From: Streptomyces hoynatensis
GTDB lineage: Bacteria > Actinomycetota > Actinomycetes > Streptomycetales > Streptomycetaceae
Assembly: GCF_003626535.1 (NCBI RefSeq)
Contig: NZ_RBAL01000010.1
Location: 186,001 to 250,000, forward strand
Length of the DNA stretch: 64,000 bases
Direction of reading: 5' to 3'
Under the pieces are notes generated by a model. It ran no database searches. It saw only the letters and a list, made by a program, of their open reading frames with translations, and was not told where the DNA came from. Below are positions 26,138 to 35,826 of this stretch, piece after piece; position 1 is the stretch's first letter, and the number at the start of each line of letters is the position of its first letter. The position numbers were made by a program, and so were the translations under genes.

Positions 26138-27190
26138 TCAGCGGGTCTCGGTGACCTTGGCGAGGGCCCGGGGCGCGTCGGGGTCCTGCCCGCGGGCCAG
26201 GGTCACCTCGTAGGCGAGGCGCTGCAGCGGCAGGATCTCCAGGATCGGCTGCAGTTCCTCCGGGACCCCGGCCGTCGGCAGCGCGAAGCCGGCCGACGCG
26301 GCGTCGACCTGGCCCTGGGGTCCGACGACGACCAGGTCGGCGCCCCGGTCGCGCAGCCGGTCGAGCACCGCCTGGAGGGCCTGCCCGCCCCGGCCCTCGG
26401 TGACGATCGCGATCACGGGGGAGACGTTGTCGACCATGGCGAGCGGGCCGTGCAGCAGGTCGGCGCCCGAGTAGGCGAGCGCCGGGATGTAGCTGGTCTC
26501 CATCAGCTTCAGCGCGGCCTCCCTCGCGGTCGGGTAGCCGTAGCCGCGCGAGGTGAGGACCATGCGCTCGGCGAAGCGGTAGCGGCCGGCGAGGCGGCGG
26601 ACCTCCTCCTGCCGGTCGATGATCCGCTCGGCGAGTTCCGGCAGGGCCGCGGCGGCGGCCACGCCGTCGCCGCCGCGCAGGCTCTCGACGAGCAGGTACA
26701 GCGCCAGCAGTTCGGCGGTGTAGGTCTTCGTGGCGGGCAGGGCGCGCTCCGGTCCGGCGAGCACGTCGATGTGGAACTCTGCGGCACCCGCCAGCGGGGA
26801 CTCGGGGTTGTTGGTCACGGCGAGGGTGACCGCGCCCGCCTCGCGGGCCGAGACGGTGGAGGAGACCAGGTCGGGCGAGCCGCCGGACTGGCTGACGGCG
26901 ATCACCAGGCAGTCGGTGAGGTCGGGCTTGGCCGCGTAGGCCGTGGTGGTGGACATGGAGGTGAGGCCACAGGGCTTGCCCAGCAGGATTTCCAGCAGGT
27001 ACTTGGCGTACAGCGCGGCGTTGTCCGAGGTGCCGCGGCCGGTCAGCAGCACGAACCGGGGTCCCCTGGCCGCGATGTGCTCGGCCACCTCGCGGATGGG
27101 GCCGGCGCCCTCGGTCAGGATGCGGCGCAGCACGGCGGGCTGTTCGGCCATCTCGGCGGCCATCAGCTGCCCCGGGTGCCCGGCGCTCAT
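26138..27190 (-). CDS. SIS-domain sugar isomerase/deaminase (possible NagB-II type)
   Basis: This 350-residue protein has two SIS domains: LLTGRGTSDNAALYAKYLLE with AVSQSGGSPDLV, and SRGYGYPTAREAALKLMETSYI with the substrate loop. It resembles the isomerase half of GlmS without the glutamine-amidotransferase domain. Placed in the chitosugar operon and overlapping the GH3 hexosaminidase by ATGA, it may deaminate glucosamine-6-phosphate (NagB-II type) or act as a GlmS-like isomerase. I recall a classical NagB near the das genes in S. coelicolor, so the gene content here may differ. Confidence 0.85.
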   Translation of the reverse strand: MSAGHPGQLMAAEMAEQPAVLRRILTEGAGPIREVAEHIAARGPRFVLLTGRGTSDNAALYAKYLLEILLGKPCGLTSMSTTTAYAAKPDLTDCLVIAVSQSGGSPDLVSSTVSAREAGAVTLAVTNNPESPLAGAAEFHIDVLAGPERALPATKTYTAELLALYLLVESLRGGDGVAAAAALPELAERIIDRQEEVRRLAGRYRFAERMVLTSRGYGYPTAREAALKLMETSYIPALAYSGADLLHGPLAMVDNVSPVIAIVTEGRGGQALQAVLDRLRDRGADLVVVGPQGQVDAASAGFALPTAGVPEELQPILEILPLQRLAYEVTLARGQDPDAPRALAKVTETR

Positions 27191-28767
27191 CGCCCCTCCT
27201 CCCCCGCGCCGGGCCCGTCGGCCGAGGGGACGCGGCCGGCGATCGCCTCGGCGGCGGCCTCCCCGCAGACCCGGGCGGCGCCGTGGGTGGCGAGGTGCAG
27301 GGCCCCCGCGGGCGGCGCGTGCGGGACGCCCATCTCCACCACGACGGTGTCGGGCCTCGCGGCGAGGAGGGCGCCGAGTGCCTCGGCCATCCAGGGGTGC
27401 CGGTGCACGTCGCGGACCACGGCGACCACCGGGCGCTCCCCGGCCGCCGCCAGCAGCTCGGCGGTCAGCCCCTCGGTTCCGGCGCGTTCGGCGTCCTCGC
27501 GGGTGTGGCGGCCGGTGCGGGTGCCGGGCAGCAGGCGGGCGAGTTCCGGGCCCACGCCCCAGGGGACGTGCTCACCGGCCGCGTTGTTGGCGACCGGGGT
27601 GAACGCGGCGACGTACGGCGGGCTGGTCAGCGGCCGGAAGGGTGCGGCGCCGGGCGGCGTGGTCAGGCGCAGGGCGCGGCGGGCCGCCTCGCGGCCGATG
27701 CCGGTGTCGGGGGGGCCGTCGGTGGCGGCGACGCGGGCCGCGGTCGTCCAGCGGCCGAGGGCGCGGACGCGTTCGGCGGCCTCGTGCAGCCGCTCTTCGG
27801 GGAGTTCGCCCGCGCGCACGGCGTGGACGAGGGCGTCGCGCAGCCGGAGCACCTCGGCCTCGTCCGAGGGGGTGCCGCCGATGCAGACGGCGTCGGCTCC
27901 GGCCGCGACGGCGAGCACGCAGCCCTGGTCGAGGCCGTAGGTGCCGGCGATGGCGCGCATCTCGATGGCGTCGGAGTAGACGAGGCCGTCGAAGCCGAGG
28001 CCGCCCTCGGCGACGGGGGCCCGGAGCAGGCCGCCCAGGACGGTGGGGCTGAGGGTGCCGGGGCGCGCGGGGTCGAGGGCGGGCAGCAGGATGTGCGCGC
28101 TCATCACGCAGCGGGTGCCCGCCGCTATGGCGGCCCGGAAGGGGACCAGCTCGCGGTGGTGGAGGGTGTCCAGGTCGACGTCGATCCTGGGCAGGGCCAG
28201 GTGGGAGTCGACGCTGGTGTTGCCGTGCCCGGGGAAGTGCTTGACGCAGGCGGCGACGGCCGCGCCCTGGAGTCCCTCGACGTAGGCGGCGGTGTGCCGG
28301 GCGACGAGTTCCGGGTCGTCGCCGAAGGAGCGGACGCCGATGACGGGGTTGCCGGGGTCGGAGTTGACGTCGGCGGAGGGCGCCCAGTTGACGGTGACGC
28401 CGCAGGCGGCCAGCCGGCGGCCGACCTCAGCGGCGACCCTGCGGGTGAGGGCGGGGTCGTCGACGGCGCCGAGGGCGAGGTTGCCGGGGAAGGAGGAGCC
28501 GCCGTGCACCTCCAGGCGGGTGACGTCGCCGCCTTCCTCGTCCACGGCCACCAGGACGTCGGGGTTCGTCTCGCGCAGCCGGGCGGTGAGGCCGGCGACC
28601 TGCTCGGGGGAGACGACGTTGCGGCCGAAGAGGCCGACGCCTGTCATGCCGTTCTCCAGCTGCCGCAGCAGCCAGGCGGGGGCGGTGGTGGTTCCGGCGA
28701 AGGTGGGCTGCAGGACGGCCAGCGCGTCCCGGGTCAGGGTGTCGGAGTCGCGTACCGCTGTCGTCAT
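27187..28767 (-). CDS. dasD: GH3 beta-N-acetylhexosaminidase (NagZ/DasD-like)
   Basis: The 526-residue protein has a GH3 barrel with the NagZ signature KHFPGHGNTSVDSH (Lys176, His177, and the His-Asp general acid pair Asp187/His189) and the nucleophile Asp266 in VYSDAIEM. Residues ~370-526 form a second, alpha/beta domain. No signal peptide is seen, so it should split chitobiose or muropeptide-derived sugars inside the cell after DasABC import. It lies between dasC and the SIS gene in one leftward operon. Confidence 0.88.
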   Translation of the reverse strand: MTTAVRDSDTLTRDALAVLQPTFAGTTTAPAWLLRQLENGMTGVGLFGRNVVSPEQVAGLTARLRETNPDVLVAVDEEGGDVTRLEVHGGSSFPGNLALGAVDDPALTRRVAAEVGRRLAACGVTVNWAPSADVNSDPGNPVIGVRSFGDDPELVARHTAAYVEGLQGAAVAACVKHFPGHGNTSVDSHLALPRIDVDLDTLHHRELVPFRAAIAAGTRCVMSAHILLPALDPARPGTLSPTVLGGLLRAPVAEGGLGFDGLVYSDAIEMRAIAGTYGLDQGCVLAVAAGADAVCIGGTPSDEAEVLRLRDALVHAVRAGELPEERLHEAAERVRALGRWTTAARVAATDGPPDTGIGREAARRALRLTTPPGAAPFRPLTSPPYVAAFTPVANNAAGEHVPWGVGPELARLLPGTRTGRHTREDAERAGTEGLTAELLAAAGERPVVAVVRDVHRHPWMAEALGALLAARPDTVVVEMGVPHAPPAGALHLATHGAARVCGEAAAEAIAGRVPSADGPGAGEEGR

Positions 28768-28776
28768 GGCTGAGCG

Positions 28777-29595
28777 CTATCCCTTCACGGCACCCGCGGC
28801 CAGGCCGCCGGTGACCCGTCGCTGGAGAACGAGGAAGACGAGGAGGACGGGAACGGTGAACATGGAGGAGGCGGCCATGGTGGCGCCCCAGTCGTTGCCG
28901 AAGTTGGTCTGGAACTGCGTGATCCACAGCGGCAGGGTCGCCGCGTCGGGGGCCTTGTTCAGCACGAGCACCATGGCGTATTCGTTCCACGCCAGGATGA
29001 AGCCGAACAGCGAGGTGGCCATGAGTCCCGGGCCGAGCAGCGGGAAGATGACGCGGAAGAACGCCTGCCCCCGGTTGCAGCCGTCGATCATCGCGGACTC
29101 CTCCAGCTCCTTGGGGACCGCGGCGATGAAGCCGCGCAACGTCCAGATGCTGAAGGGCAGGGCCATCACGAAGTAGACGAGGACCAGGGTGCCGATGCTG
29201 TTGAGCATCGACAGGTCGCGGGCGTTGAGGTAGACGACGATGATGAGGATCTCCCAGGGCGCCATCTGGGCCATCATCACCGCGAGCAGCATTCCCCGGC
29301 GCCCGCGGAAGCGCATCCGGGCGAGTGCGAAGGCCGCGCACAGGGCGACGGCGAGCGCGAGGAGCACGGCGCCGACCGTCACCACCAGGCTGTTGCGGAC
29401 GTAGGTCCAGAACAGGTTCACGCCGGTGGCGGTGGAGTAGTGCTCGAAGGTCGGTGTGAAGAAGAACACCGGGTCCCGCGTCAGGACCTGCGAGTCGCTC
29501 TTGAAGGAGGTGGCGAACATCCAGTAGACGGGGAAGAGGAACGCCGCGGAGAGGGCGAGCGCCACCAGGTTCAGCCAGGTCTTCCGTGCGTTCAC
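28777..29595 (-). CDS. dasC: Chitobiose ABC transporter permease DasC
   Basis: A GTG start overlaps the dasB stop by GTGA. The 272-residue protein is a MalG-like sugar permease with about six membrane spans, and the EAA coupling motif ELEESAMIDGCNRGQAFFRVIFPLL. It begins MNARKTWLNLVALAL after the GTG is read as Met. Orthologues in S. coelicolor import N,N-diacetylchitobiose. No ATPase gene is present in the operon; these systems use the shared MsiK ATPase. Confidence 0.92.
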   Translation of the reverse strand: MNARKTWLNLVALALSAAFLFPVYWMFATSFKSDSQVLTRDPVFFFTPTFEHYSTATGVNLFWTYVRNSLVVTVGAVLLALAVALCAAFALARMRFRGRRGMLLAVMMAQMAPWEILIIVVYLNARDLSMLNSIGTLVLVYFVMALPFSIWTLRGFIAAVPKELEESAMIDGCNRGQAFFRVIFPLLGPGLMATSLFGFILAWNEYAMVLVLNKAPDAATLPLWITQFQTNFGNDWGATMAASSMFTVPVLLVFLVLQRRVTGGLAAGAVKG

Positions 29596-30605
29596 GCCCC
29601 GCTCCTCACCGGCGCCGTGGCCGTCTGCGTCGGCAGCCCCTCCTCGCGCTCCTGGCGGAGGATGAGCCGGAAGTAGAAGGACATCGCGACCAGCAGTATC
29701 ACCAGCGTCAGCACGGAGATGGCGGCTCCGGTGCCGTACTGGTTCTGGCCCATGCCCTCGATGTAGGCCATGACTGGCAGGGTCTCCGACTCGCGGTCGG
29801 GGCCGCCGCCGTTGAGCGCGTAGATCTGGACGAACGCCTTGAAGACCCAGATGATCTCCAGGAAGCTCGTGATGAGGAAGAACGGCCGCATGATCGGGGC
29901 CACGATGGACCAGAAGATGCGCCAGGCGTTCGCGCCGTCCATCCTCGCCGCCTCGTAGATCTCGCCGCCGATGGTGGTCAGTCCGGCGTAGAGGTTCAGC
30001 GCGACGAAGGGCACCGATCCCCAGACGATCAGCAGGGTGGCGATGGTCAGGGTGGACAGGCCGCTGCCGAACCAGTTGTGCTGTTCGTAGCCGGAGAAGC
30101 CGAGATGGCGCATCACCCAGTTCGCCACGCCGAACTGGGTGTCGAACAGCCAGCTGAAGACGGTGGTGCTGACGGTGACGGGCATGGCCCAGGCGGCGAC
30201 CAGGCTGATGGAGAGGACCAGCCGCATGGCGCGGCCCAGCTGGTTGAGGAGCAGGCCGATCAGCGTGCCGATGACCATGATCAGCACCACGTTGACGGCC
30301 ATGAAGACGAAGGTGCGTACCAGCGAGTCCCAGAACCTGTCGTTCTCGAGCACCTCGCGGTAGTTGTCGAGGCCGGTCCACTCGGTGGTGCGCGAGATGA
30401 GCTGACGGCGGCCGAACTCCTGGAAGGAGATGAGGAGGTTGCGCACCAGCGCGTAGCCGAGCACCGCGAGCAGGGCGACCACCGCGGGCGCGATCAGCAG
30501 GTAGGGCACCCAGCCCGTGGGCAGCCGCCGCCCGCGGCGGGCGCGCGGGCCGCCGGCGAGGGGGCCGGGCGGGCGGGATGGTGCTTCCTCGATGTCAACG
30601 GTCAT
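29592..30605 (-). CDS. dasB: Chitobiose ABC transporter permease DasB
   Basis: The 337-residue MalF-like permease has an N-terminal basic tail, six or more hydrophobic spans, and the EAA loop EIYEAARMDGANAWRIFWSI. Its C-terminus is cytoplasmic and charged (LRQEREEGLPTQ). The ATG at 30605 is preferred over one 18 bases earlier. It is translationally coupled to dasC and lies 72 bases after dasA. Confidence 0.92.
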   Translation of the reverse strand: MTVDIEEAPSRPPGPLAGGPRARRGRRLPTGWVPYLLIAPAVVALLAVLGYALVRNLLISFQEFGRRQLISRTTEWTGLDNYREVLENDRFWDSLVRTFVFMAVNVVLIMVIGTLIGLLLNQLGRAMRLVLSISLVAAWAMPVTVSTTVFSWLFDTQFGVANWVMRHLGFSGYEQHNWFGSGLSTLTIATLLIVWGSVPFVALNLYAGLTTIGGEIYEAARMDGANAWRIFWSIVAPIMRPFFLITSFLEIIWVFKAFVQIYALNGGGPDRESETLPVMAYIEGMGQNQYGTGAAISVLTLVILLVAMSFYFRLILRQEREEGLPTQTATAPVRSGA

Positions 30606-30677
30606 GCGGAACTTCCCTCGCAAGGAGAAGGGGGTGCCGGCGACCGCGCCCGGCCGCCGGCACCCTGGTGGCGCGGG

Positions 30678-31940
30678 CTATTCGCGATTGATCCTGGTGG
30701 TGATCTCCGAGTCGGCGTCGCCGGCGGCCGCGGAGAAGTCGTCGCCGTCCAGCGCTCGGGTCATGAACTCCTTTATGGGGTTGGGCTCGGTCTCGACGTT
30801 CGCCCAGCCCGGGGTGAGCGGCGGCAGGAAGCCGACGTCGGCGGACTGGACCATCGCCTCGGCGAAGGTGCCGGGCGCGGGCTCGGCGGTGACGTCGGTG
30901 CGGTTGGGCACGACCCCGCCCTCGTTGGCGTCGACGTACTTCTGCGCCCACTCCTGGGAGGTCGCCATCCGCAGCCAGTTCATGGCCATCTCGCGGTTGC
31001 CGGCGCGTTCCGAGACGGCGAGGTTCGAGCCGCCGAGGAAGACGTGGCCGAGTTCGTCCGCGGTCTTGCCCGGGATCGGGAAGTACCCGAAGTCGGCCTC
31101 GCCGCCCTGCTCCTCGATCGCGGCGGTGGCCCCGGCGGCCTCCCAGCCGAGTCCGATCCAGGAGGCGACGTCGCCGGCCGGCACCACCTCGGTCGACTGC
31201 TGCGGGGATGCCTCGTCGTTGTCGGTGGGCGAGTTGGAGAAGGACTGCAGCTGCCGGTAGAAGTCCATCCCGGCCTGCCCGGCCGGGGTGTCGAGCGCGC
31301 CCTCCCAGCTGTCGCCGTCCTGGACGGCGAAGCTGCCGCCCTCGTCGGCGATGAAGCCGCCCAGCACGTAGTAGCTCTGGCCCGGCAGGTAGATGGGCTC
31401 GGCGTCGGTGTTCTCGTCGATCTTCTCCAGCGCGTCGATCCATTCCTCGCGCGTGGTGGGCACCTCGGCGCCGGCGTCGGCCCAGATGCTCTTGTCGTAG
31501 ACGACCACGCGGTTGGCGCCGTACCAGGGAAGGGCGTAGAGGGTGCCGTCCACCCTGGCGGAGTCGAGCATGTTCTCGGACCAGGGCTCGTCGGCGAACT
31601 CGCCGAGGTCGGCGAGGCCGCCGGTGTTGGCGTAGCCGACGGTCTGGGTGTTGCCGATCTCCAGCACGTCCACGGTCCCGTCCTCGGACAGTGCCGTGGT
31701 GATCCGGTCCTGGATGCCGTCCCACTGCTGCGTCTCGACGTTGACCGTGACGCCGTACTTCTCCTCGAACGCCGTGTTGAGCTCGCTCACCCACGAGTCG
31801 GGCGCCGAGCCGTCCATCAGCCAGACGGTGATCGAGTCGGAGCTACCGCCGCCCCCACCGCCGCTGCCGTCGTCGCCGCAGGCGGCCAGGGCCACCGTCA
31901 TGGCTGCCGCCCCCACGGCGGCGACCAGCTTGTGCCTCAC
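30678..31940 (-). CDS. dasA: Chitobiose-binding lipoprotein DasA
   Basis: A GTG start encodes 420 residues with signal peptide and lipobox VALAACGDD, then a Gly/Ser linker and a family 1 sugar-binding domain ([24 protein letters not shown] in part, [27 protein letters not shown]). By position beside dasR and dasBC it is DasA, which binds chitobiose outside the membrane. Three DasR boxes lie upstream, so GlcNAc-phosphates should relieve repression. DasA is also tied to development in S. coelicolor. Confidence 0.93.
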   Translation of the reverse strand: MRHKLVAAVGAAAMTVALAACGDDGSGGGGGGSSDSITVWLMDGSAPDSWVSELNTAFEEKYGVTVNVETQQWDGIQDRITTALSEDGTVDVLEIGNTQTVGYANTGGLADLGEFADEPWSENMLDSARVDGTLYALPWYGANRVVVYDKSIWADAGAEVPTTREEWIDALEKIDENTDAEPIYLPGQSYYVLGGFIADEGGSFAVQDGDSWEGALDTPAGQAGMDFYRQLQSFSNSPTDNDEASPQQSTEVVPAGDVASWIGLGWEAAGATAAIEEQGGEADFGYFPIPGKTADELGHVFLGGSNLAVSERAGNREMAMNWLRMATSQEWAQKYVDANEGGVVPNRTDVTAEPAPGTFAEAMVQSADVGFLPPLTPGWANVETEPNPIKEFMTRALDGDDFSAAAGDADSEITTRINRE

Positions 31941-31964
31941 GTCACGCTCCCTCCGGTACCTGTT

Positions 31965-32018
31965 AATGGTGTAGACAAGAGGTGTAGACCAGTTGCCGGG
32001 AGCTTGGACTAGACCAAG
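31965..32018. promoter_or_regulatory. Three DasR-responsive elements (dre)
   Basis: Matches to the 16-bp dre consensus ACTGGTCTAGACCACT occur at about 31965-31980 (weaker), 31978-31993 and 32003-32018. The last, CTTGGACTAGACCAAG, is almost perfectly symmetric. They fill the gap between dasA and dasR and should bind DasR. Confidence 0.88.
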
Positions 32019-32138
32019 GGGGGTGTCAAGGGTCCACGAGCGGCCGAAGCCGTCCGTTACCGGACCGACATCTGCCCGGGGGAGCCCGTGCGCTCAGGGG
32101 CGTGTCACGATGTGAACCGCGATGTCTCGGAGGAGCCG

Positions 32139-32963
32139 GTGACGGCACAGCAGAACGATTCGGGAAGGCCATCGATGGCGAGGGACGGAGGTGGGCCCGG
32201 CGGCCAGAGCACCACGGGAGCCGAGGGCGCCGACCGGACCCGCACCGCGAGAGTCCCGAAGTACTACCGCCTCAAACGGCATCTCCAGCAGATGACCGAG
32301 ACCCTGCCGCCCGGCACCCCGGTGCCGCCCGAACGGTCGCTCGCCACGGAGTTCGACACCTCGCGCACCACCGTGCGCCAGGCGCTCCAGGAGCTGGTCG
32401 TGGAGGGCCGCCTGGAGCGCATCCAGGGCAAGGGCACCTTCGTCGCCAAGCCGAAGGTCTCCCAGGCGCTGCAACTCACCTCGTACACCGAGGACATGCG
32501 CGCCCAGGGCCTCGAACCGACCTCCCAGCTCCTGGAGATCGGCTACATCAACGCCGACGAGCGGCTCGGCGAGCTGCTCGGCCTGCCGCGCGGCGGCCGG
32601 GTGCTGCGCATCGAGCGGCTGCGGCTGGCCAGCGGCGAGCCGATGGCGATAGAGACCACCCACCTCTCGCAGGAGCGGTTCCCCGCCCTGCGCCGCAGCC
32701 TGGTGCGCTACACCTCGCTGTACACGGCGCTCGCCGAGGTCTACGACATCCACCTGGCCCGCGCCGAGGAGACCATCGAGACCTCGCTTGCCACGCCCCG
32801 GGAGGCCGCGCTGCTCGGCACGGACGTCGGGCTGCCCATGCTGATGCTGTCCCGGCACTCCAGGGACGCCGAAGGCGAGCCGGTGGAGTGGGTGAGGTCG
32901 GTGTACCGCGGCGACCGGTACAAGTTCGTCGCCAACCTGGAGCGGCCGCGCCCCACCGGCTGA
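32139..32963 (+). CDS. dasR: GntR-family regulator DasR
   Basis: The GTG at 32139 follows GGAGGAG and gives 274 residues. An ATG at 32175 is a good alternative, since known DasR is ~254 residues. The N-terminal winged helix includes [20 protein letters not shown] and [14 protein letters not shown]. The C-terminal UTRA effector domain includes [21 protein letters not shown] and [18 protein letters not shown]. It is nearly identical in pattern to S. coelicolor DasR, the GlcNAc-phosphate-responsive master regulator of chitin use, antibiotics and development. Confidence 0.95.
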   Translation: MTAQQNDSGRPSMARDGGGPGGQSTTGAEGADRTRTARVPKYYRLKRHLQQMTETLPPGTPVPPERSLATEFDTSRTTVRQALQELVVEGRLERIQGKGTFVAKPKVSQALQLTSYTEDMRAQGLEPTSQLLEIGYINADERLGELLGLPRGGRVLRIERLRLASGEPMAIETTHLSQERFPALRRSLVRYTSLYTALAEVYDIHLARAEETIETSLATPREAALLGTDVGLPMLMLSRHSRDAEGEPVEWVRSVYRGDRYKFVANLERPRPTG

Positions 32964-33092
32964 GCGGGCCAGGCCCAGCCGCCCGGGCGCGCGGAATCGC
33001 CCGGGCGGGATGCGCCCGTCCCATGGTTTTCCTGGCCCGACTGGCCTAGATTCCCGCCCGTCAGTCAATGATGACCGGCGGGAGGACACCCC

Positions 33093-35306
33093 GTGCACGT
33101 CATGCAGCAGGTACGACAGGCAGGACCCCGCACCGTCGCCGTCTGGACGGGCGTCGCGCTCGTGGGCGCCATCGGCTGGGCCATGCTGGCGCTCTCCAGG
33201 GGCGAGGAGGTCTCGGCCGCCTGGATGGTGGCCGCCGCGCTGGGCTCGTACGCCATCGGTTACCGGTTCTACGCCCGCTTCATCACCACCAGGGTGCTGA
33301 GAGCCGACAAGACGAGAGCCACCCCGGCCGAGCGCATGGCCGACGGCCTCGACTACCACCCGACCGACCGCCGGGTGCTGCTCGGCCACCACTTCGCCGG
33401 CATCTCGGGCGCCGGCCCCCTGGTCGGCCCGGTGCTCGCGGCCCAGATGGGCTACCTGCCCGGCACGATCTGGATCATCGTCGGCGTCATCTTCGCCGGG
33501 GCCGTGCAGGACATGGTGGTGCTGTTCTTCTCCACCAGGCGGGACGGCAAGAGCCTGGGGCAGATCGCGCGCGAGGAGATCGGGCTCGTCGGCGGCATCG
33601 CCGCGGTCGTGGCGATCTTCGTCATCATGATCATCATTCTGGCGGTGCTCGCGCTGGTCGTCGTCAACGCGCTGGCCGAGTCCCCCTGGGGCACCTGGTC
33701 CGTCGGACTGACCATCCCCATCGCCCTGTTCATGGGCGTCTACCTGCGCTATCTGCGGCCGGGCCGGGTCGCCGAGGTCACCGTGATCGGCGTCGCCCTG
33801 CTGCTGCTCGCCATCGCCTCCGGGCGCTGGATCGCCAACTCCGGGCTCGCGGACGCGTTCACCCTGGCCCCGGGCACGCTGGTGACCTGGCTGATCATCT
33901 ACGGCTTCGCCGCCTCGGTCGCGCCCGTGTGGCTGCTGCTGGTGCCGCGGGACTATCTGTCGACCTTCATGAAGATCGGCACCATCGTGCTGCTCGCGCT
34001 GGCGCTCGTCCTGACGCTGCCCACGCTGAAGATGGAGGACGTCACCGACTTCGCCTCGCGCGGCGACGGGCCCGTCTTCGCCGGCTCCCTCTTCCCGTTC
34101 GTCTTCATCACCATCGCCTGCGGAGCGCTCTCCGGCTTCCACTCGCTGATCTCCTCGGGCACCACGCCGAAGATGATCCAGAAGGAGACCCAGGTGCGCA
34201 CCATCGGCTACGGGGCCATGCTGATGGAGTCCTCGGTGGCGATGATGGCGATCACCGCCGCCTGCATCCTCGACCCCGGCGTCTACTTCGCGATGAACGC
34301 CCCGCCCGCCGTCATCGGCGACACGGTGCAGGCCGCCTCGGACACCATCACCTCCTGGGGCTTCACGCTCACCCCCGACCAGCTCACCTCGGCCGCCCAC
34401 GCGGTGCAGGAGTCCTCGCTGCTCTCGCGCACCGGCGGCGCCCCGACGCTGGCGCTCGGCCTCTCCACGATCCTCACCGACTTCGTCGGCGGGGACACGA
34501 TGGCCGCCTACTGGTACCACTTCGCCATCATGTTCGAGGCCCTGTTCATCCTGACCGCGATAGACGCCGGGACCAGGGTCGGCCGCTTCATCCTGCAGGA
34601 CGCCCTGGCCGGCCTCCACCCGCGGCTCGACCGCCTGCGTTCCACGAGCTGGGTCCCGGGCGTCCTGCTGACCAGCGGCATCGTGGTCGCGCTCTGGGGC
34701 TATCTGCTGTGGGTCGGCGTGCACGACCCGCTGGGCGGGATCAACACGCTGTATCCCGTCTTCGGCATCTCCAACCAGCTGCTCGGCGCCATCGCGCTCG
34801 CGGTGTGCACGGTGCTGCTGGTGAAGTCGGGGCGGCTGCGCTACGCCTGGGTGACCTTCGTGCCGCTGGTGTGGGTCTCGGTCGTCACGCTGACGGCCAG
34901 CTGGCAGAAGGTGTTCTCCGGCGACCCCGCGGTCGGCTTCCTCGCCCAGCGCGACAAGTACCAGGACGGCATCGACTCCGGGCAGCTGATCGGCGCCGCC
35001 AAGGACATGGACGACATGCACACCATCGTCACCAACGCCACGGTGGACGCGGCCGTGTCCGCGCTGCTGGCCCTGCTCGTCCTCGTCGTGTTCGCCGACG
35101 CGCTCCGGGTGTGCGTCAAGGCGGTGCGGCACCCGGAGACCGCGCGGCTGTCGGAGGCCCCGTACGTCGCGTCGCGGCTGATCGCGCCGGCCGGGCTGAT
35201 CCCGACCAGGCAGGAGCGCGAGGAACTCGCCGCCGCGGGCCTCGGCCCGGGCGGCGGCATCCCGGAGCAGTCCCGCGGCGCGGAGCGGGTGGAGGCCCGC
35301 GAATGA
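33093..35306 (+). CDS. cstA: Carbon starvation protein A (CstA-type pyruvate/peptide transporter)
   Basis: A GTG preceded by GGGAGG starts a 737-residue membrane protein with about sixteen hydrophobic spans. Signature stretches are DYHPTDRRVLLGHHFAGISG, GPVLAAQMGYLPGTIWI and SGFHSLISSGTTPKMIQKE. The CstA family takes up pyruvate or peptides when carbon is short. Its stop overlaps the YbdD-like gene by ATGA, as is usual for CstA operons. Confidence 0.94.
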   Translation: MHVMQQVRQAGPRTVAVWTGVALVGAIGWAMLALSRGEEVSAAWMVAAALGSYAIGYRFYARFITTRVLRADKTRATPAERMADGLDYHPTDRRVLLGHHFAGISGAGPLVGPVLAAQMGYLPGTIWIIVGVIFAGAVQDMVVLFFSTRRDGKSLGQIAREEIGLVGGIAAVVAIFVIMIIILAVLALVVVNALAESPWGTWSVGLTIPIALFMGVYLRYLRPGRVAEVTVIGVALLLLAIASGRWIANSGLADAFTLAPGTLVTWLIIYGFAASVAPVWLLLVPRDYLSTFMKIGTIVLLALALVLTLPTLKMEDVTDFASRGDGPVFAGSLFPFVFITIACGALSGFHSLISSGTTPKMIQKETQVRTIGYGAMLMESSVAMMAITAACILDPGVYFAMNAPPAVIGDTVQAASDTITSWGFTLTPDQLTSAAHAVQESSLLSRTGGAPTLALGLSTILTDFVGGDTMAAYWYHFAIMFEALFILTAIDAGTRVGRFILQDALAGLHPRLDRLRSTSWVPGVLLTSGIVVALWGYLLWVGVHDPLGGINTLYPVFGISNQLLGAIALAVCTVLLVKSGRLRYAWVTFVPLVWVSVVTLTASWQKVFSGDPAVGFLAQRDKYQDGIDSGQLIGAAKDMDDMHTIVTNATVDAAVSALLALLVLVVFADALRVCVKAVRHPETARLSEAPYVASRLIAPAGLIPTRQEREELAAAGLGPGGGIPEQSRGAERVEARE

Positions 35307-35527
35307 GCCGGGCGGGCGCGCTGGCCGCCGCGCCGCGCCGGGCGGCGGCCTGGCTGTGGTGGTACCTCACGGAACTCACCGGCGAGAACGCCTACGCGCG
35401 CTACGTGGCGAGGGCGAGGGGCGCGGACCCGGCCGCGCCGGTCGCGAGCCGCCGGGAGTTCGAGCGGGAACGCGTCGAGCGCCGGTACGCCGACCCGCGC
35501 AACGGGCCGGGCGGCGGCTGCTGCTGA
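35303..35527 (+). CDS. YbdD/YjiX family protein
   Basis: This 74-residue protein contains the family pattern LTGENAYARYVARARG and SRREFERERVERRYADPRN, ending CC. The initiating ATG overlaps the cstA stop. YbdD-type proteins are small partners of CstA/BtsT-type transporters needed for full transport. Confidence 0.88.
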   Translation: MSRAGALAAAPRRAAAWLWWYLTELTGENAYARYVARARGADPAAPVASRREFERERVERRYADPRNGPGGGCC

Positions 35528-35623
35528 GGCCGGGGGCGGCGGCGCCCCGCCAGGTCGCCGCCGCCCTCCGCACGCCGCCGCGCACGCCGCCCCCGGCGCT
35601 CGCGGGGCGGCAACGCCCGCCCC

Positions 35624-35680
35624 CGGGATGCCTTTCGGGTGCCCTCCGGGATGCCTTTCGGATGCCTCCCGGGTACCTTT
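35624..35680. repeat. Imperfect short repeats between ybdD and DUF2079 gene
   Basis: CGGGATGCCTTTCGG occurs at 35624-35638 and 35647-35661, with a degenerate third copy after it. They lie in a 299-base gap with no supported gene. Confidence 0.6.
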
Positions 35681-35826
35681 GGCGCGCCTTTGAGGGCTCT
35701 TGTCCGCTCTTCGGCCAGCGGCGCCCGGCGCAGAGGGGAACTTTTCGGCCGGGTGGCGCGTCCGGACGGGGAGGGACCCGGGTAGCCGCCGTCCCACGCC
35801 CCTTCCCCGGACCCGGCTGTACACCG

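Noticed and set aside
32094-35132. A 1012-codon minus frame opposite dasR and cstA
   Set aside because: It is Asp/Gly/His-rich antisense of two certain genes.
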